From: Bacteroidales bacterium UBA5833
GTDB lineage: Bacteria; Bacteroidota; Bacteroidia; Bacteroidales; Lentimicrobiaceae
Assembly: GCA_002433025.1 (NCBI GenBank)
Contig: DJGZ01000051.1
Span: 1-64,000 of the forward strand
Direction of reading: 5' to 3'
Length of the DNA: 64,000 nucleotides
This document shows, piece by piece, positions 54,935 through 63,842 of this stretch. The first letter of the stretch is position 1; every line of letters starts with the position of its first letter. The position numbers were made by a program, and so were the translations under genes. A model generated the notes under the pieces. It did no database searches. It was not told the origin of the DNA and worked only from the letters and a program-made list of their open reading frames with translations.

Positions 54935-55777
54935 CTATTTCTTTGATGCTGCGCCGTTTCCGTTACCTGAAGGCACTTTCGAAGAAAGGGGATTTCTCAG
55001 GCCTTGGTAACTGATGAGTTCCATTTTTACGGAACCAACGATGACCGCCGATTTCACCATTACCGGAAGGCGGTTGAGGTCGTCGGTGATGTACAATTCC
55101 ATGGGATAAGGCTCGCTGAATACTTCGCCTTTGATGACCATGGGCTTAAATTTCAGGCAATTGAAAGTGCCGAGTTCGGTTTTTATTTGTTCACGCCCCA
55201 GGAAAACGATTTTGGATACATACAGGGAGTCGTCGAGGAAAAACGGGAGGGGAAAGGATTCATTTGGCTTTACCCCGGTAATGTCGAGGGTACGTGCATA
55301 ATAGAAAACGGAGAGTATGTCCTGGGTGTTTTCGGGAATCTTCTTAACGGCATTCCGGCTTATGGCCAGGCCGTTGTTTTGCCTGAAGGTAACTTCATCG
55401 TCTTTCTTGTAACCTCCTTCGCGGGTGCGGCGGATAAAATACCAGGGAATCAGTGCCTCACGGTCGATAAAGGTTTCAAACCGGTCGTTTACCTTAAAAA
55501 ACAGGTTAAAAGCACCCTTCGACTGCCCGGTGCCAATCACGTGGTAAGTTTCACGGCCGCTTTTGGTTACCGGTTTATTCTTTACTTCAAGTTTTGCTTC
55601 ACCGGCAGTTACTTTACCGGTAAGCAATGAATGGTAATACACCCTGAAAGTCAGCTTTTCACCATGGCCAAAGGCGGTGTTGTCCACTTTCCGGTAGGGC
55701 TGGGAATAAACCGTACCAACTGTCAGTACCATTATGGTGAAAAGAAGATACCCGGATATATTTCGCCTTTTATTCAT
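54935..55777 (-). CDS. Exported DUF3108 protein
   Basis: 280 residues from the ATG at 55777; a -7 box TATATTTG at 55848-55841 (minus strand) predicts transcription starting near 55834, so the longer frame (to 55843) is not used. A signal peptide is near residues 8-25 (ending VYSQP). The body matches DUF3108, a beta-barrel-like lipid-binding type fold, with GEKLTFRVYYHSLLTGKVTAG and the C-terminal YPMELYITDDLNRLPVMVK segment. It lies upstream of the alpha-2-macroglobulin gene on the same strand (105-base gap). Function unproven; DUF3108 proteins are envelope-associated. Confidence 0.87.
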   Translation of the reverse strand: MNKRRNISGYLLFTIMVLTVGTVYSQPYRKVDNTAFGHGEKLTFRVYYHSLLTGKVTAGEAKLEVKNKPVTKSGRETYHVIGTGQSKGAFNLFFKVNDRFETFIDREALIPWYFIRRTREGGYKKDDEVTFRQNNGLAISRNAVKKIPENTQDILSVFYYARTLDITGVKPNESFPLPFFLDDSLYVSKIVFLGREQIKTELGTFNCLKFKPMVIKGEVFSEPYPMELYITDDLNRLPVMVKSAVIVGSVKMELISYQGLRNPLSSKVPSGNGNGAASKK

Positions 55778-56010
55778 CAGACCTGTTTTCTGCAAAGTTT
55801 GCAAAAAGTGTTCCAAAACGGGGAATTGCCTTTTGTTTAACAAATATACGGGATCAATGTTACTTGTAAAAAGGAGAATCGGGTGTTAACAGAATTACAC
55901 AAAAACCTCTGTTCCGTCATAAGAAGGGACCTTGAAGTAATCCTGCCGGGAATGTACAGGCGGATGATTGGTTATACGGACATGGCGGGGTGCGGAGGAT
56001 AAAATTCCTG
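55778..56010 (-). other. DUF3108 promoter region and possible gene tail
   Basis: It holds the DUF3108 -7 box (55848-55841). On the minus strand, from about 55999 to the TAA at 55895, a coding-like stretch reads NHPPVHSRQDYFKVPSYDG and then TEVFV; it could be the last part of a decayed gene. No start or family can be identified. Confidence 0.3.
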
Positions 56011-56160
56011 TTACACCGCTACATTCGCGATTTTTCCCGGCACCGCAATAATCTGTTTGAGCGGCTTTCCTACAGGCCATTTGGCCGATTCGGATGTGAT
56101 GTTATGGCATTTTCTGTTTCAGGGACCGGAAGGCCAGGCGGTGTTTATGCTTGAAATGGA
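56011..56160 (-). pseudogene. Decayed copy of the leuS 3' end
   Basis: On the minus strand the last codons read AKWPVGKPLKQIIAVPG then KIANVAV and stop (TAA at 56011-56013), matching the end of the intact LeuS here, AKWLEGKPPRKIIVVPG then KIVNVVI. Just upstream LPVPETENAITS matches LPVSEIENAVVS, but a one-base deletion puts it out of frame. Base identity over about 120 bases is roughly 75 percent by eye. It lies beyond the glycosyltransferase gene relative to leuS, so the gene is bracketed by the real and decayed leuS tails. It is not expressed as a protein. Confidence 0.85.
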
Positions 56161-56192
56161 CCTTTAACGGTAACAATATACTCCGGTTAATT

Positions 56193-57818
56193 TTAGTCTG
56201 AGTTCCTGGCATTATTTGCCGTTACACGGCAGACATAAACTGTATCTATGGGTTTTAATGTGAGGCTCCAGGGGGCGATTTTCATCGAAGAAGAATAGAG
56301 ACTGCCAAAATTGTTACCGGAGAAAAAGGTCAGCGGACAGAATTCTTCATAATACTTTCCGGTTATTTCCAGGGTAAGGTTTTTACTGAAATCCTGCCTC
56401 GGTATATTGGCCGGATAGATGAATACATCGCCGGGCCTGACTTCAGGAGTTCCTGTTTCATACTGTTTTAATCCGTAACTTGTTGTATACCACTGCCAGC
56501 CCCAGTGGCCGGCTGTCCAAACGCCGGCAGGTTGCAGTGCTGCAGATTTCTCCGCCATTCTTCTGTAGAATCCCGCGTAAGTATAATCTGAAACTCCAAG
56601 CATAAGACCCATGAAAACAGTTGCTGCCAGCGAAAGCCTGTTTATTGCTTTCCCTGAATTTTCAAATATCCCGGATGTGAAAAGCAAAATAAAAGGAAGT
56701 ATCAGCAGAATGTGTCTGGTTGCCATAAAAGGGGCAAAAAGTATCATAAATGACGCCAGTGCAGCGGCAAAAAGGAATATGGTAAATGCTCCGGTACTGA
56801 TATACTGCTGAAACCCGTTTTTCCGGGATTCTGTCAGGAATTTGCTGAGAAGCACGGTAAAAACAATCAGTCCGTTCAGGACAAACAGAACATTGAACAG
56901 ATCGCTTAAACCTGATTCGGGGACAAAACCCATGGCAAAAGCAATGACCAGCAGGAGAAAGAGGGAAAATAAGACAAATATGCCGGTTCGCACGAATGGC
57001 CTCTTCAGGCAGCCATAAACCATAGCAGCCGAAAAAAATGCCATTGAGCCGGTGGCAGCCAGAAAAGACCATAAGCGATTGATGTGCAGCCCGCTTCTGG
57101 GCCTGTCAAGAAAATGAACAGAACCATATTCCATGAAATTCCACACCGACCAGAGAGAAAGCATGCCCAAAGGGATCAGCAGCACCACCAGGAATTTGTA
57201 TTCCCGCCGGATGATAATCACCAGCGTTAGCACGACAAGCAGGGGCAAAACGGAGTATTTTATAAGCAATCCAATACCCATAAAAAGTGCGGAAAAACCA
57301 TATCCGATGCCTTTACTATCTCCTTCTGCCCTGACCAGAAAAAGTGCGGCCGCCAGCACCGTCACCAGTAAAGGGACATCGGTCATCAGGTTCTGGTTTA
57401 CTACCAACGCCGGGTTCAATGCAAACAACACCAACAGGAGGCTTCCATTATTAAGCCTCAGCCTGTCTGTTAATTTTCTGAACAGAAGCAAGGCCAGCAA
57501 GGTAAATGCCGACATAAACAGGTGTAATGCTGTTTCGCCGGCACCCAACAGCGAAATCGCCAGGGCAAGCAGGTAGAAAAACAGCGGAGGCTGGTTGTGG
57601 GTGTAGAGCGGGGTTGGATAATCCAGCCAGTTGATGTTACCCGACATGGGTGCAGCAGGGTGTTCCCTGATCCACAACGCGGCTTCCAGGTGAAAGGTGT
57701 CGTCGATGTGATAGGCCTTGCTGATGTTTATGGCCGTTAATACCACCCACAACAGGAGTATCAGGTAGTTACGGTTACTGCTGTCAGTTACCGGATGATT
57801 TTCGGGCAAATCAGACAT
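56193..57818 (-). CDS. GT39/ArnT-like membrane glycosyltransferase
   Basis: 541 residues with about 11-13 membrane helices. The N-terminal loop between the first two helices has HIDDTFHLEAALWI (about 37-50) with the Asp pair expected for a GT-C-type (PMT/ArnT-like, GT39 or GT83) transferase, then HNQPPLFFYLLA (about 74-85). Such enzymes use polyprenyl-phosphate sugars and act on the periplasmic side of the inner membrane. The C-terminal ~90 residues are soluble. It sits between the leuS-tail remnant and leuS itself, which suggests later insertion. Acceptor unknown. Confidence 0.83.
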   Translation of the reverse strand: MSDLPENHPVTDSSNRNYLILLLWVVLTAINISKAYHIDDTFHLEAALWIREHPAAPMSGNINWLDYPTPLYTHNQPPLFFYLLALAISLLGAGETALHLFMSAFTLLALLLFRKLTDRLRLNNGSLLLVLFALNPALVVNQNLMTDVPLLVTVLAAALFLVRAEGDSKGIGYGFSALFMGIGLLIKYSVLPLLVVLTLVIIIRREYKFLVVLLIPLGMLSLWSVWNFMEYGSVHFLDRPRSGLHINRLWSFLAATGSMAFFSAAMVYGCLKRPFVRTGIFVLFSLFLLLVIAFAMGFVPESGLSDLFNVLFVLNGLIVFTVLLSKFLTESRKNGFQQYISTGAFTIFLFAAALASFMILFAPFMATRHILLILPFILLFTSGIFENSGKAINRLSLAATVFMGLMLGVSDYTYAGFYRRMAEKSAALQPAGVWTAGHWGWQWYTTSYGLKQYETGTPEVRPGDVFIYPANIPRQDFSKNLTLEITGKYYEEFCPLTFFSGNNFGSLYSSSMKIAPWSLTLKPIDTVYVCRVTANNARNSD

Positions 57819-57905
57819 CTGATTTATGACTAAGGTTCACTATTTAAGCCTGATACTGAGCGGATCATGTTCTTTACAGCCTCTTCCTGCCAGCCGGCGA
57901 ATATT

Positions 57906-60689
57906 TCAGATCACCACATTCACGATTTTCCCCGGCACCACGATAATCTTCCTGGGCGGCTTTCCTTCAAGCCATTTGGCGGATTCAGGCGCGGATACCA
58001 CGGCATTTTCTATTTCGGAAACCGGAAGGCCCAGGGGGAGCTCCAGGAGAAAACGCATCTTACCATTGAACGAAACAGGGTATTTGAACGTGTTTTCGAC
58101 GGTAAAATTTTCGTTGTAAACAGGGAAAACTGCCGAGGTAACACTCCCGGTATTGCCCAGCAAACTCCATAATTCTTCGGCAATGTGCGGGGCATAGGGC
58201 GATATCAGTACGGTAAGTTCGCTCAGGATGCTTCTGTTGCTGCATTTGAGGTCGGTAAGCTCATTCACACAAATCATAAACGAACTCACCGCGGTGTTGA
58301 ACGAAAACCGTTCAATATCATCCTGCACTTTTTTAATTGTTCTGTGCAGCACTTTCAGTTCTGCTGCAGTTGGGGCGCTTTCGCTGATGTTAAAGTTATT
58401 GTCGAAATCGTGATAAAGTTTCCAGAGTTTACGCATAAACCTGAAAACGCCTTCAATGCCGTTGGTATCCCAGGGCTTCGACTGCTCCAGCGGGCCCAGG
58501 AACATTTCGTACAAACGCAGGGTATCAGCGCCGTAACGTTCGATCAGGTCATCGGGGTTTTGTACGTTGTACTTCGATTTCGACATCTTCTCCACTTCCC
58601 AGCCGCAAATGTATTTCCCGTCTTCAAGCACAAAATCAGCCCCTTCGAACTGGGGTTGCCAGCGGATAAATGCTTCTATGTCGAGCACGTCGTTGTGCAC
58701 AATGTTAACATCTACATGAATAGCCTGAACGTCATAGTCTTTTTTCAGGTTGTAGCTTACAAACTTATTGGTACCCGTTACCCTGTATACAAAATTGGAA
58801 CGTCCCTGGATCATTCCCTGGTTGATGAGCTTTTTAAACGGCTCATCTTCAATGGCAAGGCCAATGTCAAACAGGAACTTATTCCAGAAACGCGCGTAAA
58901 TCAGGTGGCCGGTGGCATGTTCGGCCCCTCCCATGTAAAGATCCACGCTTTTCCAGTACCCGTTGGCTTCTTTTGAAAAGTATTCCCGATCGTTGCAGGG
59001 GTCCATGTAGCGGAGATAGTAGCCGCTGGATCCGGCAAAACCGGGCATGGTATTGGTTTCCAGCGGATAACCCTGGCTGCTTACCCAGTTTTTAGCCCTC
59101 GCAAGCGGTGGTTCGCCTGTTTCGGTAGGGAGGTAGGCATCCACTTCCGGCAATTCGAGCGGCAGTTCTTCTTCACTAAGGGTGTAGGGCATGCCGTCTT
59201 TGTAGTAAACCGGGAATGGCTCCCCCCAGTAGCGCTGCCGGCTGAAAATGGCATCGCGCAGCCGGAAATTTACTTTTCCGTACCCTATGCCCAGTTCTTC
59301 AATTTTCCGGATGGTGGTGGTGATGGCTTCCTTTACTTCAAGACCGGTGATGAAGCCGCTGTTAATCATTACCCCCTCTTTGGAGTCGTAGGAATCTTCC
59401 CATTCCGACGGATCGACCGGTGTTTCGCCCTTACGGGAAACCACCTGGCGGACGGGCAATCCGAAATGCCGTGCAAAAGCAAAGTCGCGGCTGTCGTGGC
59501 CGGGAACAGCCATTATGGCTCCGGTTCCGTAGCCCATCAGCACGTAATCGGCCACCCAGACGGGAATTTCTTCCCCGCTCAGTGGATTTATGGCATAGGC
59601 CCCGGTAAATTCACCCGTAACTTTTTTCACCTCGGTCATGCGCTCGCGTTCGCTGCGGTTTTTGGCCCATTGCACATATTCTTCCACCCTGGCGCGGCAG
59701 CCGGGTGTGGTGATGGCTTCAACAAACGGATGCTCGGGGGCAAGTACCATAAACGTTACACCGAACATGGTATCGGCCCGGGTGGTAAATATTTCCAGTT
59801 TCTGATCAAATCCTTTGATGGCAAACTCCGCTGAGCAGCCTTCCGAACGTCCGATCCAATTACGCTGTATTTCTCTGAGTGATTCCGGCCAGTCGATGTG
59901 GTCGAGGCCGTTGAGCAGGCGGTCGGCATAGGCCGTGATGCGCAGCAGCCATTGTTTCATGGTTTTGCGTTCAACCGGGTGACCCCCGCGCACCGAAAAA
60001 CCGTCGCTTACCTCGTCGTTGGCCAGCACCGTGCCCAGGGCAGGGCACCAGTTTACCATGGTGTCTGCCAGATAAGCCAGGCGGTAATTCATCAGCACCT
60101 GTTGCTGCTGTTGTTCATTCATCGAAATCCATTCAGCGGCAGTAAATACCTTGGTATCGCTGCATGCCGCCTCAACCCCCGCATTTCCGGATTTTTCGAA
60201 TGCCGCAATCAGGGAGCTGACAGGCTCCGCTTTATTTGTGGTTTTATTATACCATGAGTGAAAAAGTTGTACAAAGGTCCATTGTGTCCATTTGTAATAG
60301 GCCGGATCGCTGGTACGCACCTCGCGGTCCCAGTCGTAAGAAAAGCCGATTTTATCCAGTTGCTCCCGGTAGCGGGCAATATTCTTTTCCGTTGTAACGG
60401 CAGGATGTGTGCCGGTTTGTATGGCATATTGCTCGGCCGGAAGTCCGTATGCATCGTAACCCATGGGATGCAGTACGTTAAAGCCCTTCAGCCGCTTGTA
60501 ACGCGCATAAATATCTGAGGCAATGTATCCCAGCGGATGCCCTACATGCAGCCCTGCTCCCGAAGGGTAGGGAAACATGTCGAGTACATAATATTTTGGT
60601 TTACTGTGGTCAATATCAGTTTTGTAAGTCTTGTTTTCAGCCCAGAATTGCTGCCACTTCTTTTCTATTTCCCTGTAGTTGTAATCCAT
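57906..60689 (-). CDS. leuS: Leucine--tRNA ligase
   Basis: 927 residues. Class I synthetase charging tRNA-Leu. Motifs are YPSGAGLHVGHPLGY (HIGH, about 42-56) and VEKMSKSKYN (KMSKS, about 694-703), with the CP1 editing domain between (about 225-420) and the C-terminal domain ending KIIVVPGKIVNVVI. A TACCTTTG -7 box is at 60720-60713 (minus strand) with a TTG 16 bases upstream. A decayed second copy of its tail lies 1.8 kb downstream. Confidence 0.98.
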   Translation of the reverse strand: MDYNYREIEKKWQQFWAENKTYKTDIDHSKPKYYVLDMFPYPSGAGLHVGHPLGYIASDIYARYKRLKGFNVLHPMGYDAYGLPAEQYAIQTGTHPAVTTEKNIARYREQLDKIGFSYDWDREVRTSDPAYYKWTQWTFVQLFHSWYNKTTNKAEPVSSLIAAFEKSGNAGVEAACSDTKVFTAAEWISMNEQQQQQVLMNYRLAYLADTMVNWCPALGTVLANDEVSDGFSVRGGHPVERKTMKQWLLRITAYADRLLNGLDHIDWPESLREIQRNWIGRSEGCSAEFAIKGFDQKLEIFTTRADTMFGVTFMVLAPEHPFVEAITTPGCRARVEEYVQWAKNRSERERMTEVKKVTGEFTGAYAINPLSGEEIPVWVADYVLMGYGTGAIMAVPGHDSRDFAFARHFGLPVRQVVSRKGETPVDPSEWEDSYDSKEGVMINSGFITGLEVKEAITTTIRKIEELGIGYGKVNFRLRDAIFSRQRYWGEPFPVYYKDGMPYTLSEEELPLELPEVDAYLPTETGEPPLARAKNWVSSQGYPLETNTMPGFAGSSGYYLRYMDPCNDREYFSKEANGYWKSVDLYMGGAEHATGHLIYARFWNKFLFDIGLAIEDEPFKKLINQGMIQGRSNFVYRVTGTNKFVSYNLKKDYDVQAIHVDVNIVHNDVLDIEAFIRWQPQFEGADFVLEDGKYICGWEVEKMSKSKYNVQNPDDLIERYGADTLRLYEMFLGPLEQSKPWDTNGIEGVFRFMRKLWKLYHDFDNNFNISESAPTAAELKVLHRTIKKVQDDIERFSFNTAVSSFMICVNELTDLKCSNRSILSELTVLISPYAPHIAEELWSLLGNTGSVTSAVFPVYNENFTVENTFKYPVSFNGKMRFLLELPLGLPVSEIENAVVSAPESAKWLEGKPPRKIIVVPGKIVNVVI

Positions 60690-60712
60690 TGGTCGCTTTC
60701 TTTATAAGGGTG

Positions 60713-60739
60713 CAAAGGTAGGAAGAATCTGGCATTCAA
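60713..60739 (-). promoter_or_regulatory. Promoter of leuS
   Basis: On the minus strand TTG (60739-60737), 16 bases, TACCTTTG (60720-60713). The spacer is slightly short; the -7 box fits exactly. Confidence 0.45.
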
Positions 60740-60981
60740 TTTTTGCGGGAAGAAAGTCCCTCTTTATAGTCCCGGTTACTTTGCGTTGTTCATTAAGTGA
60801 TTCGTTGGTTTTGACCATCCCGATCGCCTTCATGACACCGAAACTTCTGATATTACCGGGGTTTTTTAAAAATTTTTGCTGCCCGGTTAACCCTGGGGAG
60901 GGATCTTTTCTGCATTTCGTCAACCCTGATTAAACAGGACAGAACAGATTTTTTTTCTACCTTCGCAGCATAAACCTGCTT

Positions 60982-61857
60982 ATGTCGCGCCACGAAGATA
61001 AACTCAGCCGGAGGCGGTTGCAAACCTCCACCGCCACTACCATTATCAGCATCTCCCTGGTGCTGTTTATGCTTGGCCTGCTTGGTCTTATCGTGCTGCA
61101 TGCACAAAAACTTTCCAATTATGTCAGGGAGAACATCGGTTTTTCGGTAATCATCAAGGAAGAGGTAAAAGAGGCCGGCATCGTTGAGTTTCAGAAAAAA
61201 CTGGATCTTGAAGATTTTGTGAAATCCACCGAGTACATTACCCGCGAAAAAGCCGCCGAAGACCTGACCAAAGAGCTGGGCGAGGATTTTGTGGATTTCC
61301 TGGGATATAACCCGCTACTGGCATCGATCGACATCCGGCTGAAGGCGGATTACGCCAACAACGACAGCCTGAAGATGCTCGAAAACCGGCTGATTGCCAA
61401 TCCCATCGTGAAGGAGGTTTTCTACCATAAATCATTGGTTGAGCTGGTAAATCAGAATATCCGCAGGATCAGTATTGTAATTCTTGCCTTTACGGCTGTG
61501 CTCCTGTTGATTTCCGTCGCGCTGATCAACAACACCATCCGTCTGAGCGTGTACAGCAAGCGGTTTATCATCCGGAGCATGCAACTGGTGGGCGCCACGC
61601 AGCGCTTTATCCGCAAGCCCTTCCTGCTGAAGAGCCTGCTGCACGGGTTTCTGAGCGCCCTGATCGCCATTGTGCTGCTGGGCGTTGTATTGTACTTCTC
61701 GCGCAGGGCACTGCCCGAACTGGTTGACCTGCAGGATATCGATATGTTTCTTTCGCTGTTTGGCATTGTAACGGCGCTGGGCTTGCTGATTACAGGGGCC
61801 TCCACCTTTTTTGCCGTGCGGAAATTTCTGCGGATCAGTCAGGACCGGCTTTATTAG
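60982..61857 (+). CDS. ftsX: Cell-division protein FtsX
   Basis: 291 residues with the FtsX layout: a cytoplasmic N-terminus, one helix (about 22-44), an extracytoplasmic loop (about 46-160), and three helices (about 163-188, 220-243, 254-280) of the FtsX/MacB permease domain. FtsX with the ATPase FtsE regulates peptidoglycan hydrolases at the septum, typically through EnvC-like activators; an EnvC-like protein is encoded at 8567-9838. ftsE is not adjacent, which is usual in this phylum. It begins the cluster ftsX-DUF3098-uppP-truB. Confidence 0.93.
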   Translation: MSRHEDKLSRRRLQTSTATTIISISLVLFMLGLLGLIVLHAQKLSNYVRENIGFSVIIKEEVKEAGIVEFQKKLDLEDFVKSTEYITREKAAEDLTKELGEDFVDFLGYNPLLASIDIRLKADYANNDSLKMLENRLIANPIVKEVFYHKSLVELVNQNIRRISIVILAFTAVLLLISVALINNTIRLSVYSKRFIIRSMQLVGATQRFIRKPFLLKSLLHGFLSALIAIVLLGVVLYFSRRALPELVDLQDIDMFLSLFGIVTALGLLITGASTFFAVRKFLRISQDRLY

Positions 61858-61949
61858 AGAGAGCCTGTTGAAAACACCGTTGCAGATGAAGTTTACGGCG
61901 GATGTTGAAAATTATAAATATTAATCACAGAGTTCAAAAATCAGGAACG

Positions 61950-62234
61950 ATGAATATAAAGAAATCAGATAAGGAAGTTGCCCCCAGAAAAGCACCCGCC
62001 GCGGGCGATAAAGCCATGCAATTTGCCTTTGGCCGTGAAAATTACCGCCTGATGCTGATCGGGCTGGCAGTGATTGCCCTGGGATTTATCCTGATGGTGG
62101 GCGGAGGATCTGACGATCCTTATGTGTTCAACGAAGGCATGTTTAATTTCAGGAGGCTTACCCTGGCTCCGCTGCTGATACTGGCCGGGTATGTGATTGA
62201 AATTTACGCGATTATGAAAAAACCGCGCGACTAA
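61950..62234 (+). CDS. DUF3098 small membrane protein
   Basis: 94 residues from the ATG at 61950 (MNIKKSDKEV). Two hydrophobic segments (about 35-53 and 71-88) flank a short loop with GGGSDDPYVFNEGMFNFRR, the DUF3098 signature. The family is confined to the Bacteroidota and almost always follows ftsX and precedes uppP, as here; its stop is 3 bases before the uppP start. A cell-wall or division role is inferred from the constant neighbourhood. Confidence 0.9.
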   Translation: MNIKKSDKEVAPRKAPAAGDKAMQFAFGRENYRLMLIGLAVIALGFILMVGGGSDDPYVFNEGMFNFRRLTLAPLLILAGYVIEIYAIMKKPRD

Positions 62235-62237
62235 GCA

Positions 62238-63017
62238 ATGACAGTTATCGAGGCCATTATCATTGCGATTGTCGAAGGAATTACCGAGTTCCTTCCCGTC
62301 TCTTCCACAGGCCACATGATCATTACCCAGGAACTGCTGGGGATGGAAATCGATGATTTCGTAAAGGCTTTTACCGTTAATATTCAGTTCGGGGCCATCC
62401 TCTCTGTGGTCGTGCTTTACTGGAAGCGGTTTTTCCAGAGCCTTCAGTTTTACTATAAACTCTTTGTTGCCTTTATTCCGGCCGCCGTTATTGGTTTTCT
62501 GGCCGGTGATTTTATTGACTCCATGCTCGAAAGCGTGGTGGTGGTGGCCGTTATGCTGGTGCTGGGAGGCGTTGTGCTGGTGTTCGTTGACAAATGGTTC
62601 AACAAACCGGCTGCCGATCAGACCGTTACCTATCCGACGGCATTCAAAATCGGACTTTTTCAGTGCATCGCCATGATTCCCGGTGTTTCGCGTTCGGCGG
62701 CAACCATTATCGGGGGAATGACCCAGAAACTCGGCCGCAAAACCGCCGCCGAATTTTCATTTTTCCTGGCCGTGCCCACCATGTTTGCCGCGGCAGGGTA
62801 TAAACTGATGCAGAATTATCAGACCATTACCGCCGAAAATATCGATATCCTGCTTATCGGGAATGCCGTAGCTTTTGTTGTGGCAATGATTGCCATCAAA
62901 TCGTTTATCAGTTTTCTTACAAAGTATGGTTTCAGGGTATTCGGATATTACCGCATTCTGGTGGGACTGGCAATTCTGATTATGATTGCCCTCGGTTACG
63001 ATTTAAATATTGCCTGA
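62238..63017 (+). CDS. uppP: Undecaprenyl-diphosphate phosphatase (UppP/BacA)
   Basis: 259 residues, seven to eight membrane helices. The two active-site motifs are present: EGITEFLPVSSTGH (about 14-27) and PGVSRSAATI (about 149-158). UppP dephosphorylates undecaprenyl pyrophosphate to regenerate the carrier lipid for peptidoglycan and O-antigen synthesis; it also gives bacitracin tolerance. Its TGA overlaps the ATG of truB by one base. Confidence 0.97.
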   Translation: MTVIEAIIIAIVEGITEFLPVSSTGHMIITQELLGMEIDDFVKAFTVNIQFGAILSVVVLYWKRFFQSLQFYYKLFVAFIPAAVIGFLAGDFIDSMLESVVVVAVMLVLGGVVLVFVDKWFNKPAADQTVTYPTAFKIGLFQCIAMIPGVSRSAATIIGGMTQKLGRKTAAEFSFFLAVPTMFAAAGYKLMQNYQTITAENIDILLIGNAVAFVVAMIAIKSFISFLTKYGFRVFGYYRILVGLAILIMIALGYDLNIA

Positions 63018-63754
63018 TGGACTGTCGTTTCGAAGAAGGGGAAGTCCTGCTGATCAATAAACCGCTGAAATGGTCATCGTTTGATGTAATCAACCGTTTC
63101 CGGTATTTTCTGCGCAAACAGTGCGGCATTCAGAAGATCAAGGTCGGCCATGCCGGAACGCTTGATCCGCTGGCCGACGGACTGCTGATCGTTTGTACGG
63201 GCAGGTTTACCAAACGCATCGAAGAATTTCAGGGACAGGAAAAGGAGTACACCGGCACCTTCAGGCTGGGCGCTACCACCCCCTCATTCGACCTGGAACA
63301 CGAACCGGACCAGACCTTTGAAACGGACCATATTACCCCGGAAATGATCCGGCAGGCTGCAGCAGGCCTGACCGGCGATATCATGCAAGTGCCTCCCGTG
63401 TTTTCAGCCATCAAAATCGGGGGGAAAAGAGCATACAAATTTGCGCGGAAAGATAAAGATCCTGAGTTGTCAGCCCGCCCGGTAAATATCCGTGAATTTG
63501 AAATTACCCGTATTCAGATGCCGGAGGTTGATTTCCGGATCAGTTGCAGCAAAGGCACCTATATCCGTTCCATTGCCCGCGATTTTGGACTGGCACTAAA
63601 TAGCGGGGCCCACCTCACTGCCCTCAGGCGAACAAAAATTGGTGATTTTTTGCTGAAGGATGCATGGGAACTCGAAGAGTTGATGGCGCATATCAGAAAG
63701 TCTTATGGCACCGCATCCGGAAGCGGGGATGATGAAAAGCAGGAAGGGATGTAA
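63017..63754 (+). CDS. truB: tRNA pseudouridine-55 synthase TruB
   Basis: 245 residues. TruB makes pseudouridine 55 in the T-loop of all elongator tRNAs. The catalytic Asp is in KVGHAGTLDPLADG (about 43-56). GGKRAYKFARKD and SCSKGTYIRSIARDFG (about 176-191) are further family motifs. The C-terminal PUA domain is absent, as in the short TruB forms. It overlaps uppP by one base (TGATG), so translational coupling is likely. Confidence 0.96.
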   Translation: MDCRFEEGEVLLINKPLKWSSFDVINRFRYFLRKQCGIQKIKVGHAGTLDPLADGLLIVCTGRFTKRIEEFQGQEKEYTGTFRLGATTPSFDLEHEPDQTFETDHITPEMIRQAAAGLTGDIMQVPPVFSAIKIGGKRAYKFARKDKDPELSARPVNIREFEITRIQMPEVDFRISCSKGTYIRSIARDFGLALNSGAHLTALRRTKIGDFLLKDAWELEELMAHIRKSYGTASGSGDDEKQEGM

Positions 63755-63842
63755 CATTTTCGGGCGTATACATCCTGAACTTTAATCTTGTCAGGTAATC
63801 GGAACCGGATACTCCGGCAGCAAACCATAGCCGGATGCCTGC

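Noticed and set aside
55895..56080. A 61-residue small gene on the minus strand
   Set aside because: Its first half is the out-of-frame reading of the leuS remnant; treated as debris, with its last part noted as a possible gene tail.
58185..58976. 263-residue open frame antisense to leuS
   Set aside because: leuS is unambiguous in the other strand; the frame has no recognisable domain.
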